A stretch of DNA of 64,000 nucleotides, from positions 43,279-107,278 of the forward strand of contig JAMZAV010002180.1 in NCBI GenBank assembly GCA_024449915.1. The letters are read 5' to 3'. Both the position numbers and the translations under genes were made by a program. The notes under the pieces were generated by a model that saw only the letters and a list, made by a program, of their open reading frames with translations, was not told where the DNA came from and ran no database searches. The stretch is from Sweltsa coloradensis. Its lineage: Eukaryota; Arthropoda; Insecta; Plecoptera; Chloroperlidae. Of this stretch, positions 12,749-23,517 are shown one piece after another. How positions within the stretch are numbered: the stretch's first letter is position 1; each line of letters begins with the position of its first letter.

Positions 12749-12959
12749 AAGTGGGACAAACTATTTCTCCGTTGCAACATTGTTCTGTGAATTTCTTAAT
12801 GTTGTCGTTTGCGCTGTCCAGAATATCATGTTTAAATTCTTTCTCAGTACAAAACTCAGTGATTTGATATGGCTCCCGCGATGTTTTGAATCGGGTGTTA
12901 TCCAAGACTTTGCAATGTATCCAAATGGGTATTGGACAGAATGAAACAATTATTAGCAT
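12696..12959 (-). CDS. Hypothetical 87-codon open frame
   Basis: Open minus-strand frame of balanced composition, including KEFKHDILDSANDNIKKF and several cysteines. Its first codon lies next to the orphan promoter copy at 12957-13047, which points the other way. I do not recognise it. It may be an exon of a gene broken by arrival of the promoter copy. Confidence 0.25.
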   Translation of the reverse strand: MLIIVSFCPIPIWIHCKVLDNTRFKTSREPYQITEFCTEKEFKHDILDSANDNIKKFTEQCCNGEIVCPTSSFSYTEMGWTKLFHSM

Positions 12960-13047
12960 TTCCCTTCACAGCCAGGGTATATAAGCTCTCCAGCTGACTT
13001 CAGTCTTCCTGCAAGACTCTAACACGAACTTCAACCTGCAACTATCG
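12957..13047 (+). promoter_or_regulatory. Orphan copy of the TATA/initiator promoter and first exon
   Basis: Contains AGCATTTCCC, CAGCCAGGG, TATATAA (12978-12984), a TCAGTC initiator (start near 13002), a leader ending CAACTATCG (13047), and a splice donor GTATGT. The leader matches the eight copies on the opposite strand at 42.5-44.1 kb. The short TATA-initiator spacing (24 nt) matches the proximal of those copies (42511-42604) rather than the distal ones. No in-phase signal-peptide exon is visible downstream here, so it may drive nothing or an unrelated transcript. Confidence 0.75.
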
Positions 13048-13652
13048 GTATGTAACATTTTTCAAAACTTGACACGACGTGTGAAATACCCATCAATTAC
13101 ACGGATGACTTCAGCTTTTTCTGCCCTACTAAGCAAGAAGGACCTATCTTCAAAAAACATAGTTTTGAGTTAATTAAAAATAAGTGAATTAATTTGCGCT
13201 GAAAGAGTTTTTAATATAATTTAAAAACAATTATAATAATTAAGTTCAAAAATCAAATGGAATTTATTTAGAGGTATCATCATATGATGTTAATGATATT
13301 TAGGGCTTTTTGCGATGAAAATATCACAGGATTTGAAAACAATTCACTTCCACCGTCTGTTATTTGCCTTAAAATACTTTTTTAAAAAGCCCTATCTGTA
13401 GTGATTTATATTCACCGCCTAAAGTGCACCGCCACCTTAGGCCTACATTGCATCAACATGTATGTATTTTTAGAAGGCATAGTTCTCTGACAACAAGATG
13501 GCTAAATAAACCTGTTGTTTAAACACACCTTCCCCGCCTAGTTATTGAAGTATCCACGTATAAAAACTCTACATGGTAGTCAGAAGTGCTTGAAAAGTGT
13601 AAGTAGGTCTATTAGAATACTACTATCAACATTCAAGACAAAACAACTTCAA
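13048..13652. other. Non-coding stretch, no gene seen
   Basis: AT-rich sequence following the orphan promoter. I found no open frame or repeat with support. Confidence 0.5.
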
Positions 13653-14590
13653 AATGCCAGGAGGAGAAGTACCTAGCTGAAACAGCAGCAGCGTCATCAA
13701 CTACAACAACATATCAGGTCAGTCCACCTGGATCCTTTGACTTTGCACAGCCAGCCACATGGCTAAAATGAACATAGAGCTGAGAGAGGTTTAGAAAAGC
13801 TTCTGGCCTTCATCTCAAAACTGAGGAGGAACAGGCAGATATGTTTATATACACAATGGGCGAAGATGCAGATGATATTTTAGCTAGCTTCAAACTTTCA
13901 GTAGATGATCTAAAGAAATATGACAATCATTGTGAAAACCCAGTTCCATAATAGATTTGAACCAAAGAAAATCGTAATATACGAAAGGGTTCAATTTTAC
14001 AGGCGAGTTCAGGCTGAGGGTGAGCCTATCAGTGTATCACAGACTTGCACCGTATGTCCTAGCACTGTGGGTTCAACGAAATCAGGGATGAGTGCATTAG
14101 AGACCGCATAGTTATTGGCATGCGTGATGCTAGGCTTAGTGAAGAACTCCATATGTCTGTTTGGGAAGAAGAAGCTTTCTTCTAACTTACAGGCAGATAT
14201 CACAGTGGTACATATTGTACCGGCATGCCTTGTTGACAAGTCTAGTGCACCACATAAACTACAAAATATTCTGTTTCAAAAAGAGTCGGCGGCGGAGCGG
14301 GAGTCAGTACGAGGCCATCAATCGGTAGTGCGACCACCCACGAATGAACAAATCGCAAAGGTAAAAATCAGTAAGAATTAACAAAGAAGACCTTGAAATA
14401 AGTCTAGAAGAGAGTCTAAAGATCCTAGGCCTAGGCCTAAAAATAAGTTTAGTAAAGGCCAACAGCAGTCAGACAGCTGCGAGAGGTGCGGTAAATCTCC
14501 ACTGCATTTTTTGGATGTATGTCCAGCAAAGGATGCCACTTGTCACAAATGTGGCAAGAAGAGACACTGGGCACAAGTCTGTTGATCAAA
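13653..14590 (+). pseudogene. Retrotransposon gag remnant (gypsy-like)
   Basis: Scattered over shifted frames are gag-type pieces: HLKTEEEQADMFIYTMGEDA, then DDILASF, then a region typical of metazoan gypsy-class gag. It ends with two zinc knuckles (CERCGKSPLHFLDVC and CHKCGKKRHWAQVC) at about 14478-14582. Zinc knuckles package retrotransposon RNA. Several stops and frameshifts make this inactive. No protease, RT or integrase follows, and no LTRs are visible, so it is an isolated fragment. Confidence 0.7.
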
Positions 14591-14624
14591 GCAAGTGCAG
14601 GAGGTAGTAAATCAAGATGATTGT

Positions 14625-15560
14625 AAACCTCGTGATTCGTGAAGACTTGTTGTATAGAGACCTGAACTGCGCACTTTTCACAATAAATTTTAATCACCGA
14701 TTAGAATGTCTAATTTGAGAGTCCTCCATTGTCAACTCGCCAATATGCTTAAATACATCTTATATTATGTGTCTTGTTTTTAGTCAAGTTTAAAATATAT
14801 TTTTAGAGGGGTGACGAGGATCGCCAAAGTGTGCCACGATAGAAAACGATCCTCTTGTATGGTCACCCTTAGACGCTTGCGGAGAATAATGTTTAAATCA
14901 AGAACAGTGAATATGGTATAACAAAACACGTGCAAATTTTGTTACAACCTTTATACAGGCACTAGCATTGGTCGAAGAAAATAACGAGATACGACGACAA
15001 TGAAATGTGTGATGACTTCATCCAATGACAACCCTTTGATTGTTTCAAATCAATCAAAGTGCATTTACGCATCAAAGTAGTGAATTCCGCACTAACCACA
15101 ATCTGTACCCTAAACTTATTGCTAAAAGGCTAGGAAAATTGCTTTGGCCTAAAGGTCAGAAAGAGAAATGCTATATCCACTCGTTGACATAATGTATGTT
15201 TCCTCGCAATGTTGGAGTAAATTACCAATATACAATTAATTTATGGTTGGTTAAGGTACGGTATAAAGTGTTCACCAATTGATAATGTAACCTACACTAA
15301 ACTGGAAAGTTAAACATGGTGGTGGGGGGAGGGAGAATGTGTCTGAAATCAAGTTTCATGAAACATTTGTACCTGTCGTATTGGTATGTTTTTTTTTTTT
15401 TTTACTTTGACATCGGTACTCGGTTTTTATTTTATTTAAAAAGGAAGACAATTTTTATGACTGTCACAATGTTTAAATGTTTGTCACCTCCATGCCGGAT
15501 CCAGTCAGAAATATGACCCCATGCACCTAGAGTGCAAATGCACGAATAGACAGGCAGTCG
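14625..15560. repeat. Dispersed ~0.95 kb repeat R1, copy 1
   Basis: Runs from GTAAACCTCGTGATTCGTGA to the CAGTCAGAAATATGACC region. A similar block is at about 29850-30900. Its right half (from GGTACGGTATAAAGTGTTC) recurs at 17300-17560, 33020-33470 and 37470-37930. The copia element at 21256-25569 has inserted into another copy of its left part. Confidence 0.75.
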
Positions 15561-15954
15561 TGCTGTCAGTAATAATAGACAAAACCATGTACTCATAGTG
15601 CTACGCATACATAAACTTCAATTTGACAGCCATGAGAAAAATAATCCTGAATGTTAATTTTACTGATTTTTGGGGGTTTGTTTGCTCTACCATACAAACA
15701 GCAACTCCATTTCTAAGTTGACTTTGCAGTGACTTCATCATGGGCTTCCCAGAGCTTTTACACTGCCTCGTGGAATAAAACTAGAGCAGGCAGTAGAATA
15801 AAACAAAAAAAACGACTTTTATTGTTATTGAAGACAATATTTTGAAAAGACAACATGCCATTAGAGTGATTGTTATTTCTTCTTTTTGCTGTGTCACAAG
15901 AATAATAAAATCCCATTTGAACAGTATTTTTCATTAATCTGATCGCGCTGAAAT

Positions 15955-16692
15955 ATGGAGAAAAAGACAAATCGTGATTTTGCATTTACGAGGATGAAAC
16001 TCCGAAGCCACTCCGAGAAGGAACGACAAATGTTTCCACCCGCCAGCATCCAGTCGCTCCCGGAGGAGGTTCTGCTTCACATCTTCTCGTACCTGACTCT
16101 CGGAGAAGTGTGCAATACAGTGGCTGAGGTCTGTACACAGTGGGAGTGTATACACTGGGATCCCCAGCTATATCGCCTTTCTAGTGATCTAATGAGTTGG
16201 AAAGCCACAAACGACTTCTTCATTTGTCTGAATGACGCACCATACCTGGAGTTCCCTTATTTTGATGAGGAGTATATAAGGCAAACAATAAAGAAATGTT
16301 TAGTGATCTACGACGAGGCAAAACTTGATGAAACAGTCGTCAATAAGTTTGACAAAATATTTTATAAAAAAGTCATTATAATGCTTGCTCATTTGAGAAT
16401 AGTAAATTTGAAGTGCACGCCTCAATTTCCTTCGTTTTCACGTCCCTGGAGCCTGTGCATGATTCAACTGGAGGAGCTAACATTGGCCGACGGTACATAC
16501 ATACATGACGAAGAGCTTGTAGCAACGTGTTGCCAACTATGCGGGACTCTGAGAGTGTTGCATTTGGGTTGTCGACGGTGGACCTTAGAAACTGCACAAG
16601 CCATCAGAAAGTGTATCCATCTAGAGGACTTAGCGATAGAGCCATATTTTAGTGTGAACTCGCCCACAACACAAATTCTATCTCGAAATTAG
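15955..16692 (+). CDS. F-box protein reading frame, possibly with leucine-rich repeats
   Basis: A 245-codon open frame. Residues of about 32-75 match an F-box (IQSLPEEVLLHIFSYLTLGE, then VCTQW and a D-x-x-L-Y-x-L end). F-box domains bind Skp1 and bring substrates to SCF ubiquitin ligases. Downstream are leucine-rich stretches (LRIVNLKCTP, LEELTLADG, LRVLHLGC, HLEDLAIEP) spaced like degenerate leucine-rich repeats. The start could be residue 1 or the second Met at residue 13. The frame stops just after an abrupt join (about 16660-16690) with hAT transposase sequence, so the C-terminus is probably truncated by that insertion. It is the longest credible frame here and has no internal break. Confidence 0.7.
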   Translation: MEKKTNRDFAFTRMKLRSHSEKERQMFPPASIQSLPEEVLLHIFSYLTLGEVCNTVAEVCTQWECIHWDPQLYRLSSDLMSWKATNDFFICLNDAPYLEFPYFDEEYIRQTIKKCLVIYDEAKLDETVVNKFDKIFYKKVIIMLAHLRIVNLKCTPQFPSFSRPWSLCMIQLEELTLADGTYIHDEELVATCCQLCGTLRVLHLGCRRWTLETAQAIRKCIHLEDLAIEPYFSVNSPTTQILSRN

Positions 16693-17198
16693 AAAGTTCT
16701 TCGAGAAGGGAACTAGCGAGCTTTATTGCATGTTGCCTTTACAGGACAAGGTCCTAAAATCCGTATCGGTGCTAGATCCCTCTGAACAACAATTAGGTGA
16801 ATGGGAAAAAATAAAAACACTTGCTGCCGTATTTCCCAATGTCAATACCCACCGATGATCACGATACTCTTTACACCGAAAACATTGATTACAGCTTGTG
16901 GGATTTACCTGACAATACTTTGCCATGTGACTTCATTGACACATACTGGGGAGCTGTGTTCAAGGGGGAAGAGAATGGTGTGTTACGATTCCCTACTCTG
17001 TGTCGTCTTGCACGAGCGATGCTCATACTACCGCACGGCAATGCTGACGTTGAACGAATGTTCAGCAAGCTGACCATAACAGAAACTGCACATAAGAATT
17101 CGTTATCTGCTGACATGTTAAATGCCATTATTCACTGCTCCTCAAGGAAGAGGGAACCGACTTCAACCAACATGAGAAAAAGAGCGAGATGGTTATAG
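16667..17198 (+). pseudogene. hAT transposase C-terminal fragment, copy 1
   Basis: One frame from about 16688 reads KFFEKGTSELYCMLPLQDKV and on to FPNVNTHR, then breaks near 16850. The neighbouring frame continues with the hAT dimerisation signature LPHGNADVERMFSKLTI and HKNSLSADMLNAIIHC. The motif L-P-H-x-N-A-D-x-E-R-x-F-S is characteristic of hAT transposases and their domesticated relatives. The catalytic N-terminal part is absent. Two shorter copies sit at 32520-32892 and 36979-37350. Confidence 0.8.
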
Positions 17199-17199
17199 A

Positions 17200-18018
17200 A
17201 GTGAACTGGGTGCGTTTTAGTGACTTTTTCTATTTTACAGGATATTACAAAATATTTTAAGTTCTTTTAGAGGATGAACTTTTTTGTTTGGTGGCAGCCC
17301 AGTTAGAGGTACGGTATGAAGTGTTCACCACTTGATAATGTAACTTACAAAAACTGGAAAGTTTAATTGGGGGGGAGCGGAATGTGTCTGAAATCAAGTT
17401 TCAAGAAACACTTGTACCTGTCGTATTGGTATTTTTTTTTGTTTTTTTACTTTGACATCGGTACTCGTTTTTTATTTCACTTCAGTCAGAATATTTAAAT
17501 GATTGTCACAATGTGCCCAACCAAAATACCTAATAAAGTCAGCAGGAGGTTTGAAATTTCATCAGTGTTTCTGTTGGTGATACGGAAACGGCTTAATCAT
17601 TTTGACAACATAACTAACAGCTAAGAGACGGACCCACTGAAGCAAGAGCAAACATGTTTGAAACTAGAATCGTATCCATGCAATATTTAAGAAGCGTGTG
17701 AGAGTGGTGGGAAAAAATTGTAAATATATGGTAACTTTCATCCATATTATGGAATTATATTGATTTAGGATCACATTGGTTCTGGGATATGTGCAGAGTT
17801 TTCTGTCATAATTTCCGCATCAACTTTGGGTAGAACAAGGTTTCAAGTTTCTTCGAAATGCTTGACAAAATGAAAATATCAATCCACTTTTCAGTTGCTG
17901 GAGTTACAGGATAAGATGCGTCAAAACACGTCGATCCTCAAAAAACAACACAGGTGATTTTGGAGCCCAACAAAAATACCCAATAAAGTCATCAAAGGAT
18001 TTGAGATTTTGTTTTGAG
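17200..18018. repeat. Repeat R1 right half and related dispersed sequence
   Basis: 17300-17560 repeats the block at 15250-15560. 17520-18010 contains two versions of a segment with CCAACAAAAATACC(C/T)AATAAAGTCA, a segment also found at 27590-27650. No gene seen. Confidence 0.6.
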
Positions 18019-18470
18019 ATTGAGATCTTAATAAGTGCATGATCAATTCTCAGAAGTAGAAGCTGCAAGAGTTGCAGTCACAGAAAGAACCTACTCGATC
18101 CAGCTCATCCGTGACTGCTACCCAATAGGCTGTCAATACTTCTGCTTCTTTTTTAAGCTTCGATCTGAAACTGTTGATGAGTTGTTGTAATCTTCAATCT
18201 CTATGTAATTGTCATGAGTCATTGCCATTGTCATCATGACAGTGATAGTAATTATGCTCCTCTATTGCTGATACATAGTGTAAAATGACCTATGATTTTG
18301 TGTTGTAAAGCCTAATACATATAATATCATGAAACATTGTAATCCAGGCACTGCCAGACCTCTAAGCCTGAAGATATGGCTTGGAGACTGCAAACAGTAA
18401 AATGGTTGTTGGAAAGCTGACATGTATTGCAAGAATCAACGAATCTCAATATGTATCCGACTTAAATCAA
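18019..18470. repeat. Dispersed repeat R2, copy 1 (copy 2 at 25859-26330)
   Basis: Both copies share GAAGTAGAAGCTGCAAGAG, GAACCTACTCGATCCAGCTC and CTAAGCCTGAAGATATGGCT in the same order over about 450 bp. No coding potential. Confidence 0.8.
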
Positions 18471-18589
18471 TATATATATATATTTTGTATATACATATAT
18501 TTATATAAATATATGTGTGTATTGTAGATCTCGTAAAAACTTGTTACCCGGAACATTCGAGACCATCAAAATGTGGTATCATGTCTGTA

Positions 18590-18760
18590 GTCATGTCATG
18601 TCATGGCAAGTCGCAGCTGCACTCAGTGACTTGCGACACAAAAGAGAACATACAGAAGAGAAGCCTTCAGTTGTTATAGAATTGCAGCGCATTAACAAAA
18701 CATTCAGGAGAGAACCATGTGTTGTGTACAATACAAAAGAGCATCGGCTTTCATAAGACA
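18590..18760 (+). pseudogene. C2H2 zinc-finger remnant
   Basis: The frame reads SDLRHKREHTEEKPSVVIE, the end of a finger helix, an H-x-x-x-H pair and a TGEKP-type linker (here TEEKP). The cysteines of the following finger are lost. It is another fragment of the zinc-finger family seen at 1-8 kb, 29.1-29.4 kb and 31.6 kb. Confidence 0.55.
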
Positions 18761-18954
18761 AATCATCAAGTGGTGACTTGAACCCTTGAACGTGACCATT
18801 GAGTGTACACCTAAAGCATACATTACTGGTATTGTTGAGACATGTTGCTTGAAATAGTGGTAGAATAGTGGTAGATATGATAAGAAAACATCCTTTAGTG
18901 AAACAATCCGAAATATTCCGCTCTTTCATTTAAAGACTATCCGTCTTTACTTTA

Positions 18955-20305
18955 GGTGCGTGAACCTAGCCCTCCCCCCCCCCCAAAAACGCGCACTAAA
19001 TCTGCATTTCCCACAATATTAAGTGCGCATTTAGTGCATGCTTTCACTTACTCAAAATTCGCCACAAAATGTGTAAATAAAAAAAAACATAAGTCTAAGC
19101 ATAATTATGATTTCAAGAGTGAATAATGTATTTTTCTAATGTATTCTGCTTCTAATATGAAAGATAATATGAGCAAATTGGGACCCGACCACTTACCCAC
19201 TCACTCACTCACTCACCCATTTACTCACCCAACACTCACTCACTCACTGACCCTCTCACTTTCCCACTTACTCAATCATTAACTACCCACGCACTCACTT
19301 ACTCACTCACGTACCCACACACTCACTCAGTCACTCATTCATTTCTCACCCACTCCCGCACCCACTCCCTCACCCACCCAATTCCCACTCACTCACTCAC
19401 TCACTCATTTAGTTACGCATCTAACCCCTCACACACTCAACCACTCACTCACTCACTCACTCACTCACTCACTCACTCACTCACCCAATAAAGTATTACA
19501 CACTCACTCACTCAATCATTACTCTCCGACTCCCTCACCTACTAACTTACCCACTCACTCACCCTCTCCCTCACCCATTCACTTACCCACTCACTCACCA
19601 ATCACTTACTTACTCACTCACTCACTCACTCACTCACTCCCCGGACTCACTCACTCACTCACTCACTCCCACGAGTGTAAGTGAGTGAGTGAGTGAGTGA
19701 GTGAAAAAGTGTGTCGGTGGGTGGGTGGGTGGTTAAGTGAGTGGGTGAGGAAGTGGGTGAGTGAGTGAGTGAGTGAGTGAGTGAGTGAGTGAGTGAGTGG
19801 GTGAGTGAGTGAGTGGTTGAGTGAGTGAGTGGGTGAGTGAGTATTTGAGTGGGTAAGTGTGTGAGGGTGTGGGTAAGTAAATGAGTGAGTGAGTGAGTGA
19901 GTGAGTGTGTGAGTACGTGAGTGGGTGAGTAAGTAAGTGAGTGCGTGGGTAGTTGAAGAGTGAGTGAGTGGGAACTTTAGTGGGTGATTGAGTCAGTGAG
20001 CGAGTGGGTAGTCGGTGAGTGGGTGTTCGGTGAGTGAGTGGGTGAGTGGGTGAATGAGTTAGTGGGTAAGTGATTAAGTGCCCCAACCAATTTGCTCATA
20101 TAATCTTTTATCATTAGAAGCAGAGTACATTAAACAATACATTATTTACCCTTGAAATTATACTTATTACTAGACTTACGGATTATTATTTTATATACAA
20201 ATATTATGACGTATTTTTAGTATTAGCAAGCATGCACAAAATATTGTGAAAAATGCAGATTTAGTTCGCGTTTAAGGAGAGCAACGTGAACTTAGCCCCC
20301 CCCCC
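18955..20305. repeat. Large fold-back (inverted repeat) with (CACT)n/(GTGA)n core
   Basis: The left arm runs from CCTAGCCC and a C-run through GCGCACTAAATCTGCAT to a (CACT)n-type tract (19197-19669). The right arm (19676-20305) is its reverse complement: (GTGA)n-type tract, CCAATTTGCTCATATAATC, then AATGCAGATTTAGTTCGCG and CTTAGCCC plus a C-run. Arms are about 630-715 bp with a spacer of only a few bases. Similar structures are called foldback elements. Any long frames in the simple repeat are composition artefacts. Confidence 0.85.
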
Positions 20306-20740
20306 CCAGGCAAATATGTATTGGCGCCTTAAGTAAAGGCCCACTAATTATATGTCTTGGCATTTCTGAAAGCACTAATTGCGCACTAAATATTGGTAAA
20401 TGCAGATTCAGTGCGCTTTTGGGGGGGGGGGGGGCCTCAGACTAATATGTCATTAGCGCGTTAAGTAAAGGCGCACTAATTATATGTCTTGGCATTTCTG
20501 AAAGCACTAAATGCGCACTAAATATTGTTTAAAATGCAGATTTAGTGCGGCTTTGGGGGGACAACGTGAACTTAGCCCCCCTCCCGCAGACTAATATGTT
20601 TATAGCGCCTATAGTAAAGGCGCACTAACTATATGTCTTTGCATTTTTGAAAGCACTAAATGCGCACTAAATATTGTGTGAAATGCAGATTTAGTGCGCC
20701 TTTGGGTTGGGGTGGGGGGGAGGGGGGCAACGTGAACATA
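20270..20740. repeat. Three tandem ~140 bp units at the fold-back edge
   Basis: Each unit holds a C- or G-run, CTAATATGT or a close variant, GCGCC(T)TAAGTAAAGGC, CTAATTATATGTCTTGGCAT and GCGCACTAAATATTG. The unit is the terminal sequence of the fold-back element, so the right end has multiplied. Confidence 0.75.
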
Positions 20741-20741
20741 C

Positions 20742-21255
20742 GTGTATAAGTTACGGACAAAGTTGGTGCCTGTCAACGGAAACGCGGGTGTGCGCGCATA
20801 TCTGTTGTTCCAGCTTGCAGAAAGGTTGTTGCCATGTAACAACCTTGTACACAAAAGTACAGAAGAAAGTAATGAAGTAATGAAGAAACCAAATGTACCG
20901 CACATCCATCATCAAAAAACATCACGGGTGAATATGGAGACCAACAAAATATCTAACAAATTTAGCAAGAGGTGTGTGAGTGTCAAAAAGCAAACTTGGA
21001 CGACATTGTTTTTAAGAATGTATTAATAAAATAGAAGGTTGCAATCTCCAATTTTTGTGTTTTCTTACGAATGTTCATCGCCTGTTTTTGCAAGTAATAA
21101 AGTTGCAAAAAATCGTTTCCAAATGGATGTTGTCACAATAATGTGAAAAGGCTCGCATTGTCAAGCCAAAGAATAAACAATCCCAGAGTAAGAGAATGTC
21201 CAATTTGAGAGTTGTCCGTTGTCAACTTGCCATTATGCATAGTTCAAAATTATTT
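20742..21255. other. Repeat-derived flank left of the copia element
   Basis: Contains pieces of repeat R3 (about 20920-21150; TTTCCAAATGGATGTTGTCA) and the left part of R1 (21190-21250) into which the copia element inserted. No gene seen. Confidence 0.6.
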
Positions 21256-21445
21256 TGTTGTAAGTTCACTTGTTTGTCACTTCTACTGTGTCTGAGCGGG
21301 GCGATGAAACGTGCTTTATACTCAGCACTGTAGATCTCACTAAAGCAGAAGTCTATGCACTGCAAGAAGGTGGTGACTGTAGTCTGGGACTCGGCCATAC
21401 TGCGAGTTGTCTGTCGCGCAGGCATTCGTAGGATGGTTTTCAAAA
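21256..21445 (-). repeat. Copia 3' LTR
   Basis: Partner of the 25379-25569 LTR, directly abutting the TATTT duplication at 21251-21255. Its inner end is decayed (TTCAAAATCC in place of TTCAACA), so the exact inner border is uncertain by a few bases. Confidence 0.8.
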
Positions 21446-21768
21446 TCCTCACTCGACGGACGTACTTCGCGTGGGTCGCTGGCTGCGAGTCCTATCTTCT
21501 CCCTCAGCGCTGCAAACCTGGGGCCCGGCAGCGGCTTTGTCAGTATGTCTGCACGCATGTCTTCCGTGGGGCAGTGTCCAGGCGGACGGTGACTTGTCTA
21601 CGACGTCTCGGATATAGTGGTATCTGAGGTCTATGTGTTTCACTCGGTTGCCTATCTTCTCGGACGTGGCTAGCTTAATGCACCCCTGGTTGTCCTTGTG
21701 CAGTACGTTGGATCTTCCTGGGCGTGTCCTAGGTCACTAAGGAACTGTCGGAGCTATGAAGCCTCATG

Positions 21769-22275
21769 TCAAGCTAGTGTGGTGGCCACGTTCTCTGCTT
21801 CGGTTAAGGAGAGGGCTACGTAGTTTTGTTTTCTGCTCAACCAGAATATTGTATTGCCTCCTAGTTTTAATATGTAACCGCTCCTCGATTTTCTGTCCGT
21901 TTGGTCACCTCGCCAGTCTGCGTTGGTGAATCCTGAGAGAACAGTGCCCCCTGAAGCGCTGACCCTTAGTGGGAGTGCGGCGGTGCCTTTTAGGTAGTGT
22001 ATCACTCTCCTAACCACCGTCCAGTCCATGGCCCTGGGATTTTCAAGTCTTCTGCTCAGAATACTTATGGCAGTGGCAATGTCTGGGCGTGTGACGTTTG
22101 CGAGGTACAGGAGTGTCCCCACTGCTTGTCGGTACTCTCCATTATCAGGTAGTAGCTTTTCCTCTCCGGTTTGGCTCAGATAGCCGGCGTCCATGGGTGT
22201 TGTGCCACACTTGGCACTTCTCATTCCGAACCGTTCAATAATGGCAAGTATCTTTCCACTTTGGTGTAGCAGCAT
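21769..22275 (-). pseudogene. Copia RNase H region
   Basis: A 168-codon open piece with the copia sequence order GTLLYLANVTRPDI, VVRRVIHYLKGTA, GFTNADWRGDQTDRKSRSGY and a late E in LSLTEAENVATTLA. The end of the polyprotein (HIDLRYHYIRDVV and DILTKPLP) follows in other frames down to about 21500. Confidence 0.85.
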
Positions 22276-22350
22276 GTCCCGTTTGCTTCTCTGTCTATTT
22301 CAATCTCTAAGTCGTTGTTTGCCTTGCCTAGGTCTTTTGTGACAAAAGAG

Positions 22351-23024
22351 CTATTCAGGTCTTTTTTGATGTTGGTCGAGCTCTGCTTCCGTGGTTACGC
22401 ATACTAGCAGGTCATCTACATAAATGGTGATGTAGGTATATGATTGGCCGCTCCTTTTCACATACAAGCAGGCGTCAGCTTTACTTTGAGAGAACCCTAA
22501 CTTCGTTATTGTATCATGGGCTTTGGAATTGCAGATCCTGGCCGATTGCTTTAGACCGTACAAGCTTTTATTGAGCTTTCACACCATCTCTTCTTGCCCT
22601 GGAATGACGAACTCTTCCGGTTGCTTCATGTACACTTCCTCGGATAGGTTGCCGTTGCAATCAGTTGTATGTCGTCGTGTCGTTGAATGCAGTTGACACG
22701 ACCATGTGCCTTATTTTTAGGTATTTAAAAGAGGCTATTGCAAGCAGGGTTCTTATGGTGGCGTATTAGGCCACTGAAGCAAATGATTCGTCGTAGTCTT
22801 CTCCATACTCCTGAGAAAATCCTTTCGCTACTAACCTAGCTTTGAAGGACTCTTATGTTTCCGCTTGAATTTTCCTTAGCCTTGAAGGTCCACTTACTAC
22901 CAATTGCCTTCTTGTTTTCGGGCAGGGTAGTCAATGACCAAGTGGCGTTGGTCATGAGAGATTCATACTCCTCGTTTGCTGCTTTTGTCCACTCGTCCTT
23001 CAGGTCTCCCTTCATTTGGGTCAT
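22351..23024 (-). pseudogene. Copia reverse transcriptase region
   Basis: The RVT_2-type start (DEWTKAANEEYESLMTNATW) lies at about 22836-23024. The catalytic box ITIYVDDLLVCV follows MYGLKQSARIC at 22351-22563. The part between is broken by stops and frameshifts. Confidence 0.85.
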
Positions 23025-23517
23025 TTCTCTCCAACTTCCTGGTTCGACGACCTGTTCTCTGGCTAAGTTCGATAGTCACCTGGGAGGAATCCATTTTTGT
23101 TAGGTCTTAAGGCTTTTCTGGTGCCTTCGGAAGCCGGTTTGGTTGTCTCTTGATCATTGTCGCTGGGGTTGTCTGCGTATTCGATGGCAGCTACCTGGTT
23201 CTTTGTGAGATTGAGGTTTCCCGATTTTAAGTTTGCTGCTTCTTCCCTTTCGGTCTTTTCCTGATAACTTCACAGCTGTCTTTCAGCCTGGTTTCTGTGA
23301 ATGTGAAGGTTCTGCAGCATTGATATTCCCAGTAGCTGTGTTGAGTACGCGGTATTTCTAGGCTTCTTCGCCGTATCCGACGAGAGTTCCTTCTTAAGCT
23401 CGGGGGTCTTGCTTCGTCCTCTCCTCCTTGGAGATATGGCTATAGACTTTGTTTCCGAAAACTCGGATGTGGGAGACGTTCGGTTTGCTGCCGAATCACA
23501 GTTCATACGGAGTTTTC

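Noticed and set aside
19197..19669. Short regular repeats that could suggest a CRISPR array
   Set aside because: Tetranucleotide-type simple repeat without spacers, in a eukaryotic genome.
19733..20086. A 117-codon Thr/His/Leu/Pro-rich minus frame
   Set aside because: Pure translation of the (GTGA)n-type simple repeat; no stop occurs by composition.
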